From an uncultured Lachnospiraceae bacterium (GTDB lineage: Bacteria > Bacillota > Clostridia > Lachnospirales > Lachnospiraceae): 45,142 bases of DNA. Position numbers and translations under genes: made by a program. This document shows, piece by piece, positions 22,748-32,088 of the stretch. The stretch lies in contig CALWGP010000009.1 of assembly GCA_944380095.1 (NCBI GenBank), positions 1-45,142 of the forward strand, read 5' to 3'. Each line of letters opens with the position of its first letter. The stretch's first letter is position 1. The notes beneath the pieces were generated by a model. That model did no database searches and had not been told where the DNA came from. It saw nothing but the letters and a program-made list of their open reading frames with translations.

Positions 22748-25402
22748 TTACCTGGCCAGTTTTCTCTGGATCCACTTCGTTACTTCCACAAACGGGATGA
22801 TAACAAATGCCAGGCCGATAGCCACTGCATATTCCATCAGGCTGATGTGCTCGAATCCAAACGCATTGGACAAAAACGGCACATAAATCACCGCCGTGGT
22901 AGCCAGCAGGGAAGCCAGCATTGCCAGCCAGAGCCACTTGTTGTGCCCCTTCATATGGAAGATCGACTTCTTTAAGGAGCGCATGTTGAAGGAGTGGAAA
23001 ATCTCCGTCATGGACAGGGTCAAAAAGGCCATGGTCATGCCGTCCGCGCTGTCCGTGATTTCCCAGACGCCGGATTCGATGTAGTGGCCGATAAAGTAGG
23101 AAGCCAGCGTAATCACCGTTACCGCCACGCCTTGGATGAAAATATTGACGCCCACGCCGCCGGCAAAAATACCTTCGGAAGCGCTTCTGGGCTTTCTTTT
23201 CATAATATCTTTTTCCGCTTCTTCCATGCCCAAAGCCAGCGCAGGGAAGCAGTCCGTAATCAGGTTGATCCACAGAAGGTGTACCGGCTGGAGGATCGTA
23301 AAGCTCAAAATGGTGGCCGCAAAAATCGACAGCACCTCGGACAGGTTGGATGCCAGGAGGAACTGGATGGATTTGCGGATGTTGTCGTAGATCCGGCGTC
23401 CTTCTTCCACTGCGGAAACAATGGTTGCGAAATTGTCGTCCGCCAGCACCATATCCGCCACGTTCTTTGTCACATCCGTGCCGGTAATGCCCATGCCCAC
23501 GCCGATATCCGCATTTTTGATGGAAGGCGCGTCGTTGACGCCGTCGCCCGTCATGGCCGTTACTTTGCCCTTCTTCTTCCAGGCGTTGACAATCCTTACT
23601 TTATGTTCCGGCTGTACCCGGGCGTACACGGAGTACTTCTCGATATTCTTCTCCAGTTCTTCGTCGCTCATCTTATCCAGATCGGCGCCGGTCACTGCCT
23701 CGTCCTTGCTGTGGATGATTCCAAGTTCCATGGCGATGGCTGCCGCGGTATCCCTGTGGTCGCCGGTGATCATCACAGGACGGATCCCCGCCTCCTGACA
23801 TTCCACAATGGCGTCCTTTACTTCCGGACGGACGGGGTCGATCATACCGGTCAGACCGATGAAGCAAAGGTCATTTTCCAGGTCCGCAGCTTCCTGGGAG
23901 GCAGGCATGCTGTCATAGGATTTGAATGCGGCCGCCAGCACGCGCAGGGCGCGGTCCGCCATTTCCTGGTTCCAGGACAGGATCTGTTCCCTGTGCGCAT
24001 CCGTAAGGGGCTGCGCCTTCCCGCCGATCCATACCTTGGTACATTTTTTGAGGACTTCGTCGGGAGCGCCCTTGGTATACTGGACGACCCTGCCCTCTTC
24101 CTGATGAAGGGTGGACATCATCTTGCGCATGGAATCAAAAGGCGCTTCGCCAACCCTGGGGGTTTTCTTTTCCAGTTCGCCCTTGGGCAGCTGGAGTTTG
24201 AAAGCGTAATCTACCAGGGCGCACTCGGTGGGTTCTCCCACCGCCTTGTTGTTTTCGTCAAGGTTTGCGTCGCTGCACAGCGCCATGGCGCCGGCCAGCA
24301 GTTTTTCCGCATCCCCCTCTTTTGCATCTTCCGAAAAGCAGCGATGCTCTACCACGGTCATCCGGTTCTGGGTCAGCGTACCCGTCTTATCGGAACAGAT
24401 CACCTGGGCGCAGCCAAGGGTTTCCACCGCGGTCAGTTTGCGGATTACCGCGTTGCGGCGGGACATGTTGGTCACGCCGATGGACAGTACAATGGTAACG
24501 ACTGCGGCCAGTCCTTCGGGAATCGCCGCCACCGCCAGGCTGACCGCTACCATGAAGGTATCCAGCATTCCCTGGCCGGTAATGTTGGGATAAGCGCGGA
24601 ACAGATCCAGCGCAAAAATAAATGCGCAGATCCCCAGTACCAGGGCGCTCAGGATTTTGCTGAGCTGGTTCAGCTTTTTCTGCAGGGGCGTCGCTTCTTT
24701 CTGCGCCTGGGTCAGCGCTTCCGCAATCTTGCCCATCTCGGTCTTCATCCCGGTATCCGTCACCACGGCGCGGCCCCTGCCGTATACCACCGTGCTGCCC
24801 ATGTATACCATATTTTTACGATCGCCCAAAGGTACGGCGCCGTCCACAGCCTGGAGGACGGATACGGTCTTGTCCACGGGAACGGATTCCCCTGTCAGCG
24901 CCGCTTCCTCCACCTTCATGCTGGCACATTCAATGATTCTTGCGTCCGCAGGCACCGCATCCCCTGCTTCCAGGATCACCACGTCGCCGGGCACCAGTTC
25001 TTCGCTCCGGATCGTCACCTGATGGCCGTCCCGGATCACGCGGGAGGTAGCCGCCGCGATTTCCTGAAGGGCTGCAATGGCTTTTTCCGCCTTGCTCTCC
25101 TGCACAACGCCCAATACCGCGTTGATCACCACAACAGCCAGGATAATGATTACATCCGTAAAGGACTCTCCCGCATAAGCCGCCGTAATACCGGAAATCA
25201 GCGCCGCCGCCAGAAGGACAATGATCATGGGATCCGCCAGCTGCTCCAGAAAACGCTGAAGCAAAGTAGCCTGCTTTCCTTCATCCAGTTTGTTGGGACC
25301 GAACTCTTCCCGGCGCTTGTGCACCTGGTCCGGCCGCAGCCCGTCCGGGCCGCTTTGCTGCTCTTTTAAGACCTCTTGGGCAGATCTTAAATACTCTTTC
25401 AT
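22748..25402 (-). CDS. P-type cation ATPase (type II, Ca2+/Mn2+ class)
   Basis: An 884-residue transporter starting MKEYLRSAQEVLKEQQ (ATG 25402, AAAGGAA upstream; longer frames have no signal). It has the N-terminal cation ATPase domain (GLRPDQVHKRREEFGPNKL), actuator motif TGES, M4 PEGLAA, phosphorylation site DKTGTLT, nucleotide-binding KGAPDEVL, hinge TGDGVNDAPSIKNADIG, and the C-terminal six-helix transport domain. PEGL with Asn/Asp residues in M5-M6 (NLITDCFPALALG) fits SERCA/PMCA-like pumps. The leader looks like a Mn2+-sensing yybP-ykoY riboswitch, so Mn2+ efflux, perhaps with Ca2+, is the best guess. Confidence 0.93.
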   Translation of the reverse strand: MKEYLRSAQEVLKEQQSGPDGLRPDQVHKRREEFGPNKLDEGKQATLLQRFLEQLADPMIIVLLAAALISGITAAYAGESFTDVIIILAVVVINAVLGVVQESKAEKAIAALQEIAAATSRVIRDGHQVTIRSEELVPGDVVILEAGDAVPADARIIECASMKVEEAALTGESVPVDKTVSVLQAVDGAVPLGDRKNMVYMGSTVVYGRGRAVVTDTGMKTEMGKIAEALTQAQKEATPLQKKLNQLSKILSALVLGICAFIFALDLFRAYPNITGQGMLDTFMVAVSLAVAAIPEGLAAVVTIVLSIGVTNMSRRNAVIRKLTAVETLGCAQVICSDKTGTLTQNRMTVVEHRCFSEDAKEGDAEKLLAGAMALCSDANLDENNKAVGEPTECALVDYAFKLQLPKGELEKKTPRVGEAPFDSMRKMMSTLHQEEGRVVQYTKGAPDEVLKKCTKVWIGGKAQPLTDAHREQILSWNQEMADRALRVLAAAFKSYDSMPASQEAADLENDLCFIGLTGMIDPVRPEVKDAIVECQEAGIRPVMITGDHRDTAAAIAMELGIIHSKDEAVTGADLDKMSDEELEKNIEKYSVYARVQPEHKVRIVNAWKKKGKVTAMTGDGVNDAPSIKNADIGVGMGITGTDVTKNVADMVLADDNFATIVSAVEEGRRIYDNIRKSIQFLLASNLSEVLSIFAATILSFTILQPVHLLWINLITDCFPALALGMEEAEKDIMKRKPRSASEGIFAGGVGVNIFIQGVAVTVITLASYFIGHYIESGVWEITDSADGMTMAFLTLSMTEIFHSFNMRSLKKSIFHMKGHNKWLWLAMLASLLATTAVIYVPFLSNAFGFEHISLMEYAVAIGLAFVIIPFVEVTKWIQRKLAR

Positions 25403-25492
25403 CTTTCCGTTTCCTTTCGTGAAAAATGGGTTTCCTTGTATCCGGAGTCTTCCCGCAGGCAAAACAAGTTATTCAAAAAGGGGCCTGTGTAG

Positions 25493-25614
25493 AAAAAAAG
25501 ACTTATCCTCCGTTTCGGTGGATAAGTCTCATCATTTCAAACAAAGCCAGGAACCTTTTTTCCGTGTGTTGACTTCGTTCCGCGATGCGGTGATTACTCC
25601 CTTACACACAAAGC
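25493..25614 (-). promoter_or_regulatory. Probable yybP-ykoY (manganese) riboswitch with terminator
   Basis: The minus-strand leader of the P-type ATPase gene contains, in order: a P1 arm GTGTGT, AAGGGAGTAA (compare the conserved GGGGAGUA), a CCGC/GCGG hairpin, GAACGAAGTCAAC, the P1 partner ACACAC (25562-25567), and then a strong intrinsic terminator. The terminator stem is AGACTTATCC with its complement (25499-25529), followed by seven T. This gene-terminator-aptamer arrangement before a type II P-ATPase matches known members of the family, which switch on transcription when Mn2+ binds. I assigned it by eye; a covariance search is decisive. Confidence 0.75.
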
Positions 25615-25639
25615 ATGGTAGCATATAAACCATCCTGTG

Positions 25640-26191
25640 TCAACGGATATTTCTTTGCTTCCTGCCCAGTACCTCCCGCCTTACGTAGGAGAACGTCTTT
25701 TTCTCCCCCTCGCAGGCCAGCATGCGCAGCAGCTTTTCCAGAAGCGCTTTGGTTTCCGGATGGATCATGGCCGGTTCCTTCGCGCTCAGGTAGTAGTCCA
25801 GCGGGGCCCGGTCCGTATACGCTGCCCCCAGGTAGGTCTTGGAAGCCGCGATCCGGTCCATGAGCATCTCCGCCACGTACTTTTTGGGCATGGGCGCGGG
25901 GCCCATGCCCCCCGGGATCTCCCTGAGGCTGTAGTCAATCCAGTATTCGTAATGGTGCTTGTTGCGTCCCTTATGGTGCAGCCATGCGGTGGAATAGCCG
26001 ATGTCCTCCCGCTCCGCGTTGTTGGGGCTTCTGTTGCCCTGGTAATACTTTGCCCCCACCCTGAATTCGGTCCAGGAATATTTGGAGAGGTCATGGCAGA
26101 TCCCCTGCCGGTAAAGCCCTACCGCAAAACACCCCTTCATAACGAGGAATTTGTGATGGGTAATGGTTTTAAAATGCTGTAGCGCCTTCAA
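25640..26191 (-). CDS. DUF5662 family protein
   Basis: A 183-residue protein with the family pattern: N-terminal HFKTITHHKFLVMKGCF, then GLYRQGICHDLSKYSWTEF, AKYYQGNRSPNNAERE, STAWLHHKGRNKHHYEYW and PKKYVAEMLMDRIAASKTYLG. Conserved His and Asp (HDLSKYS, HHKGRNKHHYEYW) suggest a metal-dependent phosphohydrolase-like fold, but no activity is established. The start is a TTG at 26191 with GGAAGG about 8 nt upstream; the next ATG would remove the conserved HHK. It overlaps the end of the upstream GH13-like gene by 23 bp, so the two are probably translationally coupled. Confidence 0.82.
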   Translation of the reverse strand: MKALQHFKTITHHKFLVMKGCFAVGLYRQGICHDLSKYSWTEFRVGAKYYQGNRSPNNAEREDIGYSTAWLHHKGRNKHHYEYWIDYSLREIPGGMGPAPMPKKYVAEMLMDRIAASKTYLGAAYTDRAPLDYYLSAKEPAMIHPETKALLEKLLRMLACEGEKKTFSYVRREVLGRKQRNIR

Positions 26192-28073
26192 CTTTCTTTC
26201 CTTCCTTCACCGGTTTCCCGAAACTTTGCAGAATCCGTATGCTGCGCCCCGGGATGCAGACCGTTTTTTCCACTTTCTGCCCGTCGCCGGAAACGCTGCC
26301 GTCCTGCGTATCCATTACCTTCTCCCAATGCATCCCGGCCGGGAGGGCGGGAAGGGCAAGCTCTTTTTCCTCCCAGTGCATATTGTAGGCGATATAGAAA
26401 AAGTCGTCGTGCTGTTTGCGGTCGATCTTCGCATAATTGCCGCAGTACAAAAGCCCTGCCTCCCGGCTGGTCCGTTCGATGGGAAGCCTCCATGCCTCCC
26501 GGCCGTGATAGGAAAGGTCCGGATAGCCGCAGGCGATATAGTCCAGCATGGTCATCTCTTTTGCCCCGTGCAGGATGGGATGGTCTTTGCGCAGCCGGAC
26601 GGCCGCCCTGACAAACTCCAGGAAATCCCTGTTTTTTTCCGTCAGATCCCAGTTCAGCCAGCTGACCGCATTGTCCTGGCAGTAAGGATTGTTGTTTCCT
26701 TCATGGCTCTGTCCGAATTCATCCCCGGAAACCAGCATGGGCGTCCCCTGGGCGAAGAACAAAAGGGCGATGGCGTTTCGCATCTGCTTACCGCGCAGCT
26801 CGCAGATCCAGCGGCGCCGCGTCTTTCCTTCCACGCCGCAGTTCCAGCTGGCGTCATAGTCCTTTCCGTCCCGGTTTTCTTCCCCGTTGGCCTCGTTATG
26901 GCGCCGCTCGTAGGAAACCATGTCCGCCAAAGAAAAGCCCTCGTAGCCCGCAATGAAATTGACCACGCCGGTCTGGGCGGGGTTTTCCTTAAGGTGGAAC
27001 AAAGCCTTGCCCAGCATGTCCTCGTCCCCTTTTAAAAACTGCCTCATATCATAGAGGAACTCATCCCGGTAGCAGGCCAGGTTGCGGTAATCCGGAATCT
27101 CCCTGGAACCGTAAATCTCCTCGCAGGGGAACCGGTAATAAAACAGTTTGGTATTGGCCAGCATAGGGTCCGTAGCCAGAAGGTCGGTGGGAATCCGCTC
27201 GCCCAGCAGGTGGATCCCGTCGATGTGGTATTCATAGACCCAGTGGCGGAGCACTTCCAGGATGAAGCCGCTCTTGATCTCTTTGGGGAAGTAAAACTGC
27301 ATGATCACTTCGATCCCGTTTTCATGCAGGCTTTTCACCATGGCCTTAAACTCTGCCCCAGGCTCGTCCGAACTGCTGTAGGATGCCTTGGGCGCGAAAT
27401 AGTATCCTTCCTTATAGCCCCAGTAGTTGATCCTCGGCTTTTCTTTCGGCGGTTCGTCCTCGGAGCGGGCCGCTGTTTTAGCCGGGATACCCTGCCTTTT
27501 TTCCTTCCGGCTTTCCAGCTCCACAAACTCATAGGCCGGCATCAGTTCCAGGGCCGTGATCCCCAGCGATTTCAGATAGGGGATCTTTTCCGTGATCCCT
27601 GCGAAAGTGCCCCGGTTTTGCACGCCGGAAGAAGGATGCCTGGTAAACCCCCTCACATGCACCAGATACAGGATGCTGTCCTGCAGGGGCGTCATAAGGG
27701 GCGCATCCCCTCCCCAGTCAAAGCAAAAGAAGTCTTCCCTCCCCCGCAGCTTAGGGTCTATCTGCCTGCCCCAGCGTTCGTTTCCCAGTATCTGTCTGGC
27801 ATAGGGGTCCGTAATAATCTCATCCCCCATATAAAAATTATAGTCGTAATCCTGTGCGTTCAGCCCGCAGATCTTCATGCAGCGGACATTTCCCACCTGG
27901 TTTCCGGAGTGAAAAGGCAGTCGGATCCTGCTGCCTTTCTTTCTCGGATATAAAATAACGCCGCAATCCTGACTGCCGTGAAGTACGGCCGCAAGGTTGA
28001 TCTCCCCCTGCTGTGTGACCGTCATCCCCAGCGGATAGGGCTTTCCCTCCGACACGGTAATCTTCTGTTTCAT
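26169..28073 (-). CDS. GH13 debranching-enzyme homologue lacking catalytic residues
   Basis: A 634-residue protein with the isoamylase/GlgX layout: an N-terminal CBM48-like beta domain (about 12-95, ending YNFYMGDEIITDPYAR), a TIM barrel and a C-terminal beta domain. The flanking family signatures are kept (YLVHVRGFTRHPSSG, NYWGYKEGYYFAP, RRHNEANGEENRDG, SWNCGVEG, GDEFGQSHEGNNNPYCQD). The four catalytic regions are not. Region I is IEVIMQFY (254-261) in place of DVVxNH. Region II is DGIHLLG, with the nucleophile Asp replaced by Leu290 and Arg by His288. The acid/base Glu region reads LFYYRFP. Region IV is AGYEGF in place of xxHDGF. It therefore probably binds alpha-glucan without cleaving it. 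AGGAAGG precedes the ATG. Confidence 0.85.
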   Translation of the reverse strand: MKQKITVSEGKPYPLGMTVTQQGEINLAAVLHGSQDCGVILYPRKKGSRIRLPFHSGNQVGNVRCMKICGLNAQDYDYNFYMGDEIITDPYARQILGNERWGRQIDPKLRGREDFFCFDWGGDAPLMTPLQDSILYLVHVRGFTRHPSSGVQNRGTFAGITEKIPYLKSLGITALELMPAYEFVELESRKEKRQGIPAKTAARSEDEPPKEKPRINYWGYKEGYYFAPKASYSSSDEPGAEFKAMVKSLHENGIEVIMQFYFPKEIKSGFILEVLRHWVYEYHIDGIHLLGERIPTDLLATDPMLANTKLFYYRFPCEEIYGSREIPDYRNLACYRDEFLYDMRQFLKGDEDMLGKALFHLKENPAQTGVVNFIAGYEGFSLADMVSYERRHNEANGEENRDGKDYDASWNCGVEGKTRRRWICELRGKQMRNAIALLFFAQGTPMLVSGDEFGQSHEGNNNPYCQDNAVSWLNWDLTEKNRDFLEFVRAAVRLRKDHPILHGAKEMTMLDYIACGYPDLSYHGREAWRLPIERTSREAGLLYCGNYAKIDRKQHDDFFYIAYNMHWEEKELALPALPAGMHWEKVMDTQDGSVSGDGQKVEKTVCIPGRSIRILQSFGKPVKEGKKVEGATAF

Positions 28074-28127
28074 GGAACCGCCTTCCTATTCTCTCCCCGG
28101 TCTGTGCCGATCGTTAAGAATATTTTT

Positions 28128-28133
28128 ATTATA
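28128..28133 (-). promoter_or_regulatory. Extended -10 promoter of GH13-like/DUF5662 unit
   Basis: TGC-TATAAT on the minus strand, 55 bp before the GH13-like start. No convincing -35. Confidence 0.5.
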
Positions 28134-28237
28134 GCATAAAGGGGGATTGCATGCTACCGCAACTTCCTGTATTATGAAAAAGAGCGTAACAATCAGCTTT
28201 TCGCAAACTTTTTATTCAACAGAAAGGAAAACACACT

Positions 28238-28573
28238 ATGGGCAAGCAGTACGATGAAGCGGACGAAGAGATGACCGTGGAGCTGGAACTGGATGACGGT
28301 TCTTCTGTCACCTGTGCCATCATCACTATCCTGGAGGTGGAAGGGAAGGATTACATCGTCCTTATGCCGCTGGATGAAAACGGGCAGAACGAGGACGGGG
28401 AGGTATGGTTTTACCGCTACTCCGAAAATCCCGACGACCCCAACGAAGAGCCTACCCTGGATTACATCGACGACGATGGGGAATATGAAAAGGTGGAAGA
28501 GGCCTTCGACGAATATCTGGACAGCTGTGAGTTCGATGAACTCATCGACGCGGACGACGAGCCTACGCTTTGA
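28238..28573 (+). CDS. DUF1292 family acidic protein
   Basis: A 111-residue, strongly acidic protein. The DUF1292 pattern is clear: MTVELELDDGSSVTCAIITILEVEGKDYIVLMPL, then GEVWFYRYSE, and the C-terminal EYEKVEEAFDEYLD. Family members are common and often single copy in Clostridia; their role is unknown. AAAGGAAA precedes the ATG, and a terminator follows. The promoter lies in the divergent region 28134-28220, but I see no strong match. Confidence 0.9.
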   Translation: MGKQYDEADEEMTVELELDDGSSVTCAIITILEVEGKDYIVLMPLDENGQNEDGEVWFYRYSENPDDPNEEPTLDYIDDDGEYEKVEEAFDEYLDSCEFDELIDADDEPTL

Positions 28574-28583
28574 TCCCGCTTTG

Positions 28584-28612
28584 GAAACCGCCGCGGCTGC
28601 GGCGGTTTCTTA
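28584..28612. terminator. Intrinsic terminator after DUF1292 gene
   Basis: GAAACCGCCGC pairs perfectly with GCGGCGGTTTC around GGCT, followed by TTAATTT. It lies between convergent genes and could also act for the helicase gene. Confidence 0.8.
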
Positions 28613-28640
28613 ATTTAAGAAACAACTGTCGTTTCCCCCC

Positions 28641-30518
28641 TTACCCGTTCTCATAAGGCGGGCGGTACCCGCATTCCGTCAGGAAGCGTGAAGGAAGGGC
28701 CGGTTCTTCCCCGCTTCTTTTATGCCAGCTTAAAAACAGCCGCTCTTTTGCGCGGGTCATCCCCACGTAAAACATCCTCCGTTCTTCTTCCAGGGAAGCG
28801 CCCGAGGCGCTTTTTTTGTGCGGGACCTGTCCTTCGTTGCAGCCCGGCAGAAAGACCACGTCATATTCCAGCCCCTTGGCCCCGTGCATGGTCAGGATGT
28901 CCACGGTCCCTTCCCGTCTTTCCCCTTTTTGCGCCCGTTCAAGGCTGCGGCCGTATTCCCGCATCTTTTCTTCCAGCTGTTCCAGCGTCTTTAGCCCGCG
29001 CACCGACCGTAAAAAAAAGTCGGCGGCCTTTTGGCAATTTTCTTTGTCCTTATCCTGCTGCGCAATCCAGCGGTCATATCCCATTCCCCGGCGGATATAG
29101 CAGACGGCGGCGTACAGGTCCATTCCTGCAATCCTCCCGATATCCTGCTGCAGTTTCCGGAGATTTTCATACAGGACGGGATTTCCTTCGGCAGCCTTAC
29201 ATAGCGCCGGGAAAAAGACCCGTCCCTGCGGCAGCATCTCCCGGGAAATGTACCGGCACGGCCGGTTCATAAACCGCAGGAAATCCCCCCGCGTCCTGGC
29301 CCTTTTGGCAAAGCGCAGGCAGGCAAGCAGGTCCTGACAGACCGGATGGGCGTAAAGGTTTGGCGCCTTTTGGCGCATCGTAAAGGGAATTCCCTTCTTT
29401 TCCAGCGCCTGCGTCAGAAATACAGCCCCGGCAGCGGTCCGGAAAATAGCGGCCACCGTCCGTTTTTTCCCGCTTTCCAGATATGCCCCGATTTTTCCCG
29501 CAACCCGGTCCGCTTCCTGTCCCTCGTCGTCAAACGTACCCACCCGTACGCAGCCGTCCGGTGAAAGGGGCGCAAAGAAAGCGTCCTGCCCTGTTTTTTC
29601 TGTCTGTCCTGCTTTTTGGGCCCGGATCCGTTTGTCCAGCCGGTTTTTGTTTCCTGCGATCAGGATTCCCGCAGTCTCCACAATTCCCCGGCTGCTGCGG
29701 TAATTGATGCCCAGACGGATGCAGGCGGCGTGGGGAAAATCCTTTCCAAACCTCTGCAGGATGGCCGGGTCTGACCCCCTGAATCCATAGATGGACTGAT
29801 CGTCGTCTCCCACCACAAACAGGTTTTTGTTTTCCCCCGCCAGAAGTTTTACGGCCTCATACTGCTCTTCATTGATGTCCTGGAACTCATCCACCAGGAT
29901 ATACGGAAAGCGGGCCTGCCACCCGGCCAGGACATCCGGCCTGCGGCCAAACAGTTCCTTTACGGCGGGCGCAAAATCATCCAGATCCAGCCGCCCGGCC
30001 TGGCGGACCAGCCGGCAGAATCCCGTAAAAATGCGCGCAAATTCCCCGGGTTCCAGATAATTGCTGCAAAATCCGCCCGGCGCTTCGCCCGTGTTTTTCA
30101 CCCGGCCGATTTCGGAAAGAAGTCCTTCTTCCAGTGCCGGATCCAAAAAGCCGCCCCTCTTTGTTTTCAGAAGCTCCATGCGCAGAAACTCTTTTTTCTC
30201 TTGTTGGGTTAAAATACTGTTGGGATCATAATGACAGGATGTCTGTAAGATTTGAAAAAAGACGGCGTGGAATGTGCCGAATACCACCGGATGAAAGGTT
30301 CCCCCCATCCGGGCCAGGAAGCGGTCCCGCATCTGCCGGGCCGCCGCCCTGGTAAAAGTGATGACGAGGATGCCTGCCGGGTCCTCTTTGCAGACCTCGA
30401 TCAGATGCCTCACCCTCTCCACCACGACAAAAGTCTTCCCGGATCCCGGCCCGGCCAGTATCATGGCCGGGCCCCGGTGAAAGACAATGGCTTCGTTTTG
30501 TTCTTTGTTTCCCTGCAA
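28641..30518 (-). CDS. UvrD/PcrA-like superfamily 1 DNA helicase
   Basis: A 625-residue ATP-dependent 3'-5' helicase. Motifs: Q-motif NKEQNEAI, Walker A AGPGSGKT (22-29), Ia TFTRAAARQMRDRF, II VDEFQDINEEQYE, III GDDDQSIYGFRG, IV NYRSS, V MHGAKGLEYDVVFLPG and VI RRMFYVGMTRAKERL. It is shorter than typical PcrA/UvrD (about 720 residues) and lacks their C-terminal polymerase-binding tail, so it is probably a repair or conflict-resolution paralogue. The start is TTG at 30518 with AAAGGAA 7 nt upstream; no usable ATG precedes the Q-motif. It lies 19 bp after gltX on the same strand. Confidence 0.92.
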   Translation of the reverse strand: MQGNKEQNEAIVFHRGPAMILAGPGSGKTFVVVERVRHLIEVCKEDPAGILVITFTRAAARQMRDRFLARMGGTFHPVVFGTFHAVFFQILQTSCHYDPNSILTQQEKKEFLRMELLKTKRGGFLDPALEEGLLSEIGRVKNTGEAPGGFCSNYLEPGEFARIFTGFCRLVRQAGRLDLDDFAPAVKELFGRRPDVLAGWQARFPYILVDEFQDINEEQYEAVKLLAGENKNLFVVGDDDQSIYGFRGSDPAILQRFGKDFPHAACIRLGINYRSSRGIVETAGILIAGNKNRLDKRIRAQKAGQTEKTGQDAFFAPLSPDGCVRVGTFDDEGQEADRVAGKIGAYLESGKKRTVAAIFRTAAGAVFLTQALEKKGIPFTMRQKAPNLYAHPVCQDLLACLRFAKRARTRGDFLRFMNRPCRYISREMLPQGRVFFPALCKAAEGNPVLYENLRKLQQDIGRIAGMDLYAAVCYIRRGMGYDRWIAQQDKDKENCQKAADFFLRSVRGLKTLEQLEEKMREYGRSLERAQKGERREGTVDILTMHGAKGLEYDVVFLPGCNEGQVPHKKSASGASLEEERRMFYVGMTRAKERLFLSWHKRSGEEPALPSRFLTECGYRPPYENG

Positions 30519-30537
30519 TGGGAGTTCCTTTCTTTGG

Positions 30538-31992
30538 TCAGACGCTGCGCAGAAGCTCGATTCCCTTGCGGATCCGCTTTAAGGACTCTTCCTTCCCCAA
30601 AATTTCCATAATTTCCGTAGCGCCGGCAGGGGTCATCTGCTTGCCGGACACCGCGGTGCGCACGGGCCAGAGGACATATCCGTTCTTGCATCCCTTCTTT
30701 TCCACATAGGATAAAAGAAGCCGGTAAAGCGCGTCGTTGCTGTAATCGGTCTGCTCTTCCAGAAGGGGCAAAAGCTCCTGCAATACCTCCAGGGCGCTCT
30801 GGGGCGTGGTTTTCATCTTCTTGTGCGCGTACATGGAAGGATCATATTCGGGCAACTCCTCGAAGAAATCCACCATTTCCGCAATATCCGGAAATACTTC
30901 GATCCTGGTCTTGACCATTTCCGCGATTTTTTTCAGGTCCTGGCCCTTGGTCAGGGACTGTTTTAAGTAAGGTTCCGCCATTTCGTAGAAGCGGTCAAAG
31001 TCCATGGCCTTTAAGTATTCGCCGTTCATCCATTTTAACTTGGTATAGTCAAATACGGCCGGGGACTTGGACATCCGGTGGAAGTCAAATTCCTTCACCA
31101 GCTCTTCCAGCGAAAAGATCTCGTTATCCCCTTCCGGGCTCCAGCCCAAAAGGGCCACAAAATTGACGATGGCTTCGGTCAAAAAGCCCTGCTCCACCAG
31201 GTCTTCATAGGAAGAATGGCCGCAGCGCTTGGAAAGCTTGTGATGCTCCTCGTCCGTAATCAGCGGGCAGTGGATGTAAACGGGCACCTGCCACCCGAAA
31301 GCGTCATAGAGCCGGTTGTATTTGGGAGAAGAGGAAAGGTACTCGTTTCCCCTCACCACATGGGTAATCCCCATAAGGTGGTCGTCCACCACATTGGCAA
31401 AGTTATAGGTGGGATAGCCGTCGGACTTAATCAGGATCATGTCGTCCAGCTCTGCGTTGTCCACCGTGATATCGCCGTAAATCTCGTCGTGGAACGTGGT
31501 GGTCCCTTCGGTGGGATTGTTCTGGCGGATCACATAGGGGACCCCTGCCGCAAGCTTCTCTTCGATCTCCTCTTTGGAAAGATGGAGGCAATGCTTGTCA
31601 TAGACGTTGATCTCCTTGCCCGCCACTTCCCTTGTCAGGGTCGCCAGCCGCTCCTTATCGCAGAAGCAGTAATAGGCCTCCCCTTTTTCAATCAGCTTTT
31701 TGGCGTATTCCAGGTAAATCCCCTTCGCCTGGCGTTCGCTCTGCACATAGGGGCCCACGCCCCCGTCCTTGTCCGGTCCCTCGTCATGCACAAGGCCGGT
31801 TTTTTGAAGCGTCCTGTAAATGATATCCACCGCGCCTTCCACATAGCGCTCCTGGTCGGTATCTTCAATCCTTAAAATGAAATCGCCGCCTTCGTGCTTT
31901 GCCACCAGGTAAGCGTACAGCGCTGTGCGCAGATTGCCCACATGCATACGTCCGGTGGGGCTGGGCGCGAAACGGGTTCTGATCTTTGTCAC
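30538..31992 (-). CDS. gltX: Glutamyl-tRNA synthetase, GTG start
   Basis: A 484-residue class I aminoacyl-tRNA synthetase. It has [20 protein letters not shown] (HIGH-equivalent), the SCC-like region, and KLSKRCG as the KMSKS signature. The GTG at 31992 is the likely start: GGAGG is placed 8 nt before it, whereas that GGAGG lies immediately after the in-frame ATG at 32007 and a farther ATG at 32022 has no Shine-Dalgarno. The translation then begins (M)[13 protein letters not shown], matching the family N-terminus. It charges tRNA(Glu), possibly also tRNA(Gln) where amidotransferase is used. It follows the second feoB by 96 bp. Confidence 0.97.
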   Translation of the reverse strand: MTKIRTRFAPSPTGRMHVGNLRTALYAYLVAKHEGGDFILRIEDTDQERYVEGAVDIIYRTLQKTGLVHDEGPDKDGGVGPYVQSERQAKGIYLEYAKKLIEKGEAYYCFCDKERLATLTREVAGKEINVYDKHCLHLSKEEIEEKLAAGVPYVIRQNNPTEGTTTFHDEIYGDITVDNAELDDMILIKSDGYPTYNFANVVDDHLMGITHVVRGNEYLSSSPKYNRLYDAFGWQVPVYIHCPLITDEEHHKLSKRCGHSSYEDLVEQGFLTEAIVNFVALLGWSPEGDNEIFSLEELVKEFDFHRMSKSPAVFDYTKLKWMNGEYLKAMDFDRFYEMAEPYLKQSLTKGQDLKKIAEMVKTRIEVFPDIAEMVDFFEELPEYDPSMYAHKKMKTTPQSALEVLQELLPLLEEQTDYSNDALYRLLLSYVEKKGCKNGYVLWPVRTAVSGKQMTPAGATEIMEILGKEESLKRIRKGIELLRSV

Positions 31993-32088
31993 TTTTCTTT
32001 CCTCCATCCGTTTTCCATACAAAATACCGGCTTTTTTTGGTCAGCCGCTATCCTATTTTTGCACAAACCTCTTTTAAAATCAAGCCCT

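Noticed and set aside
22994-25369. 791-codon plus-strand frame
   Set aside because: It is antisense to the P-type ATPase and lacks any family signature.
26169-28073. Annotation as an active glycogen debranching enzyme
   Set aside because: The family match is clear but the catalytic residues are substituted, so activity should not be assumed.
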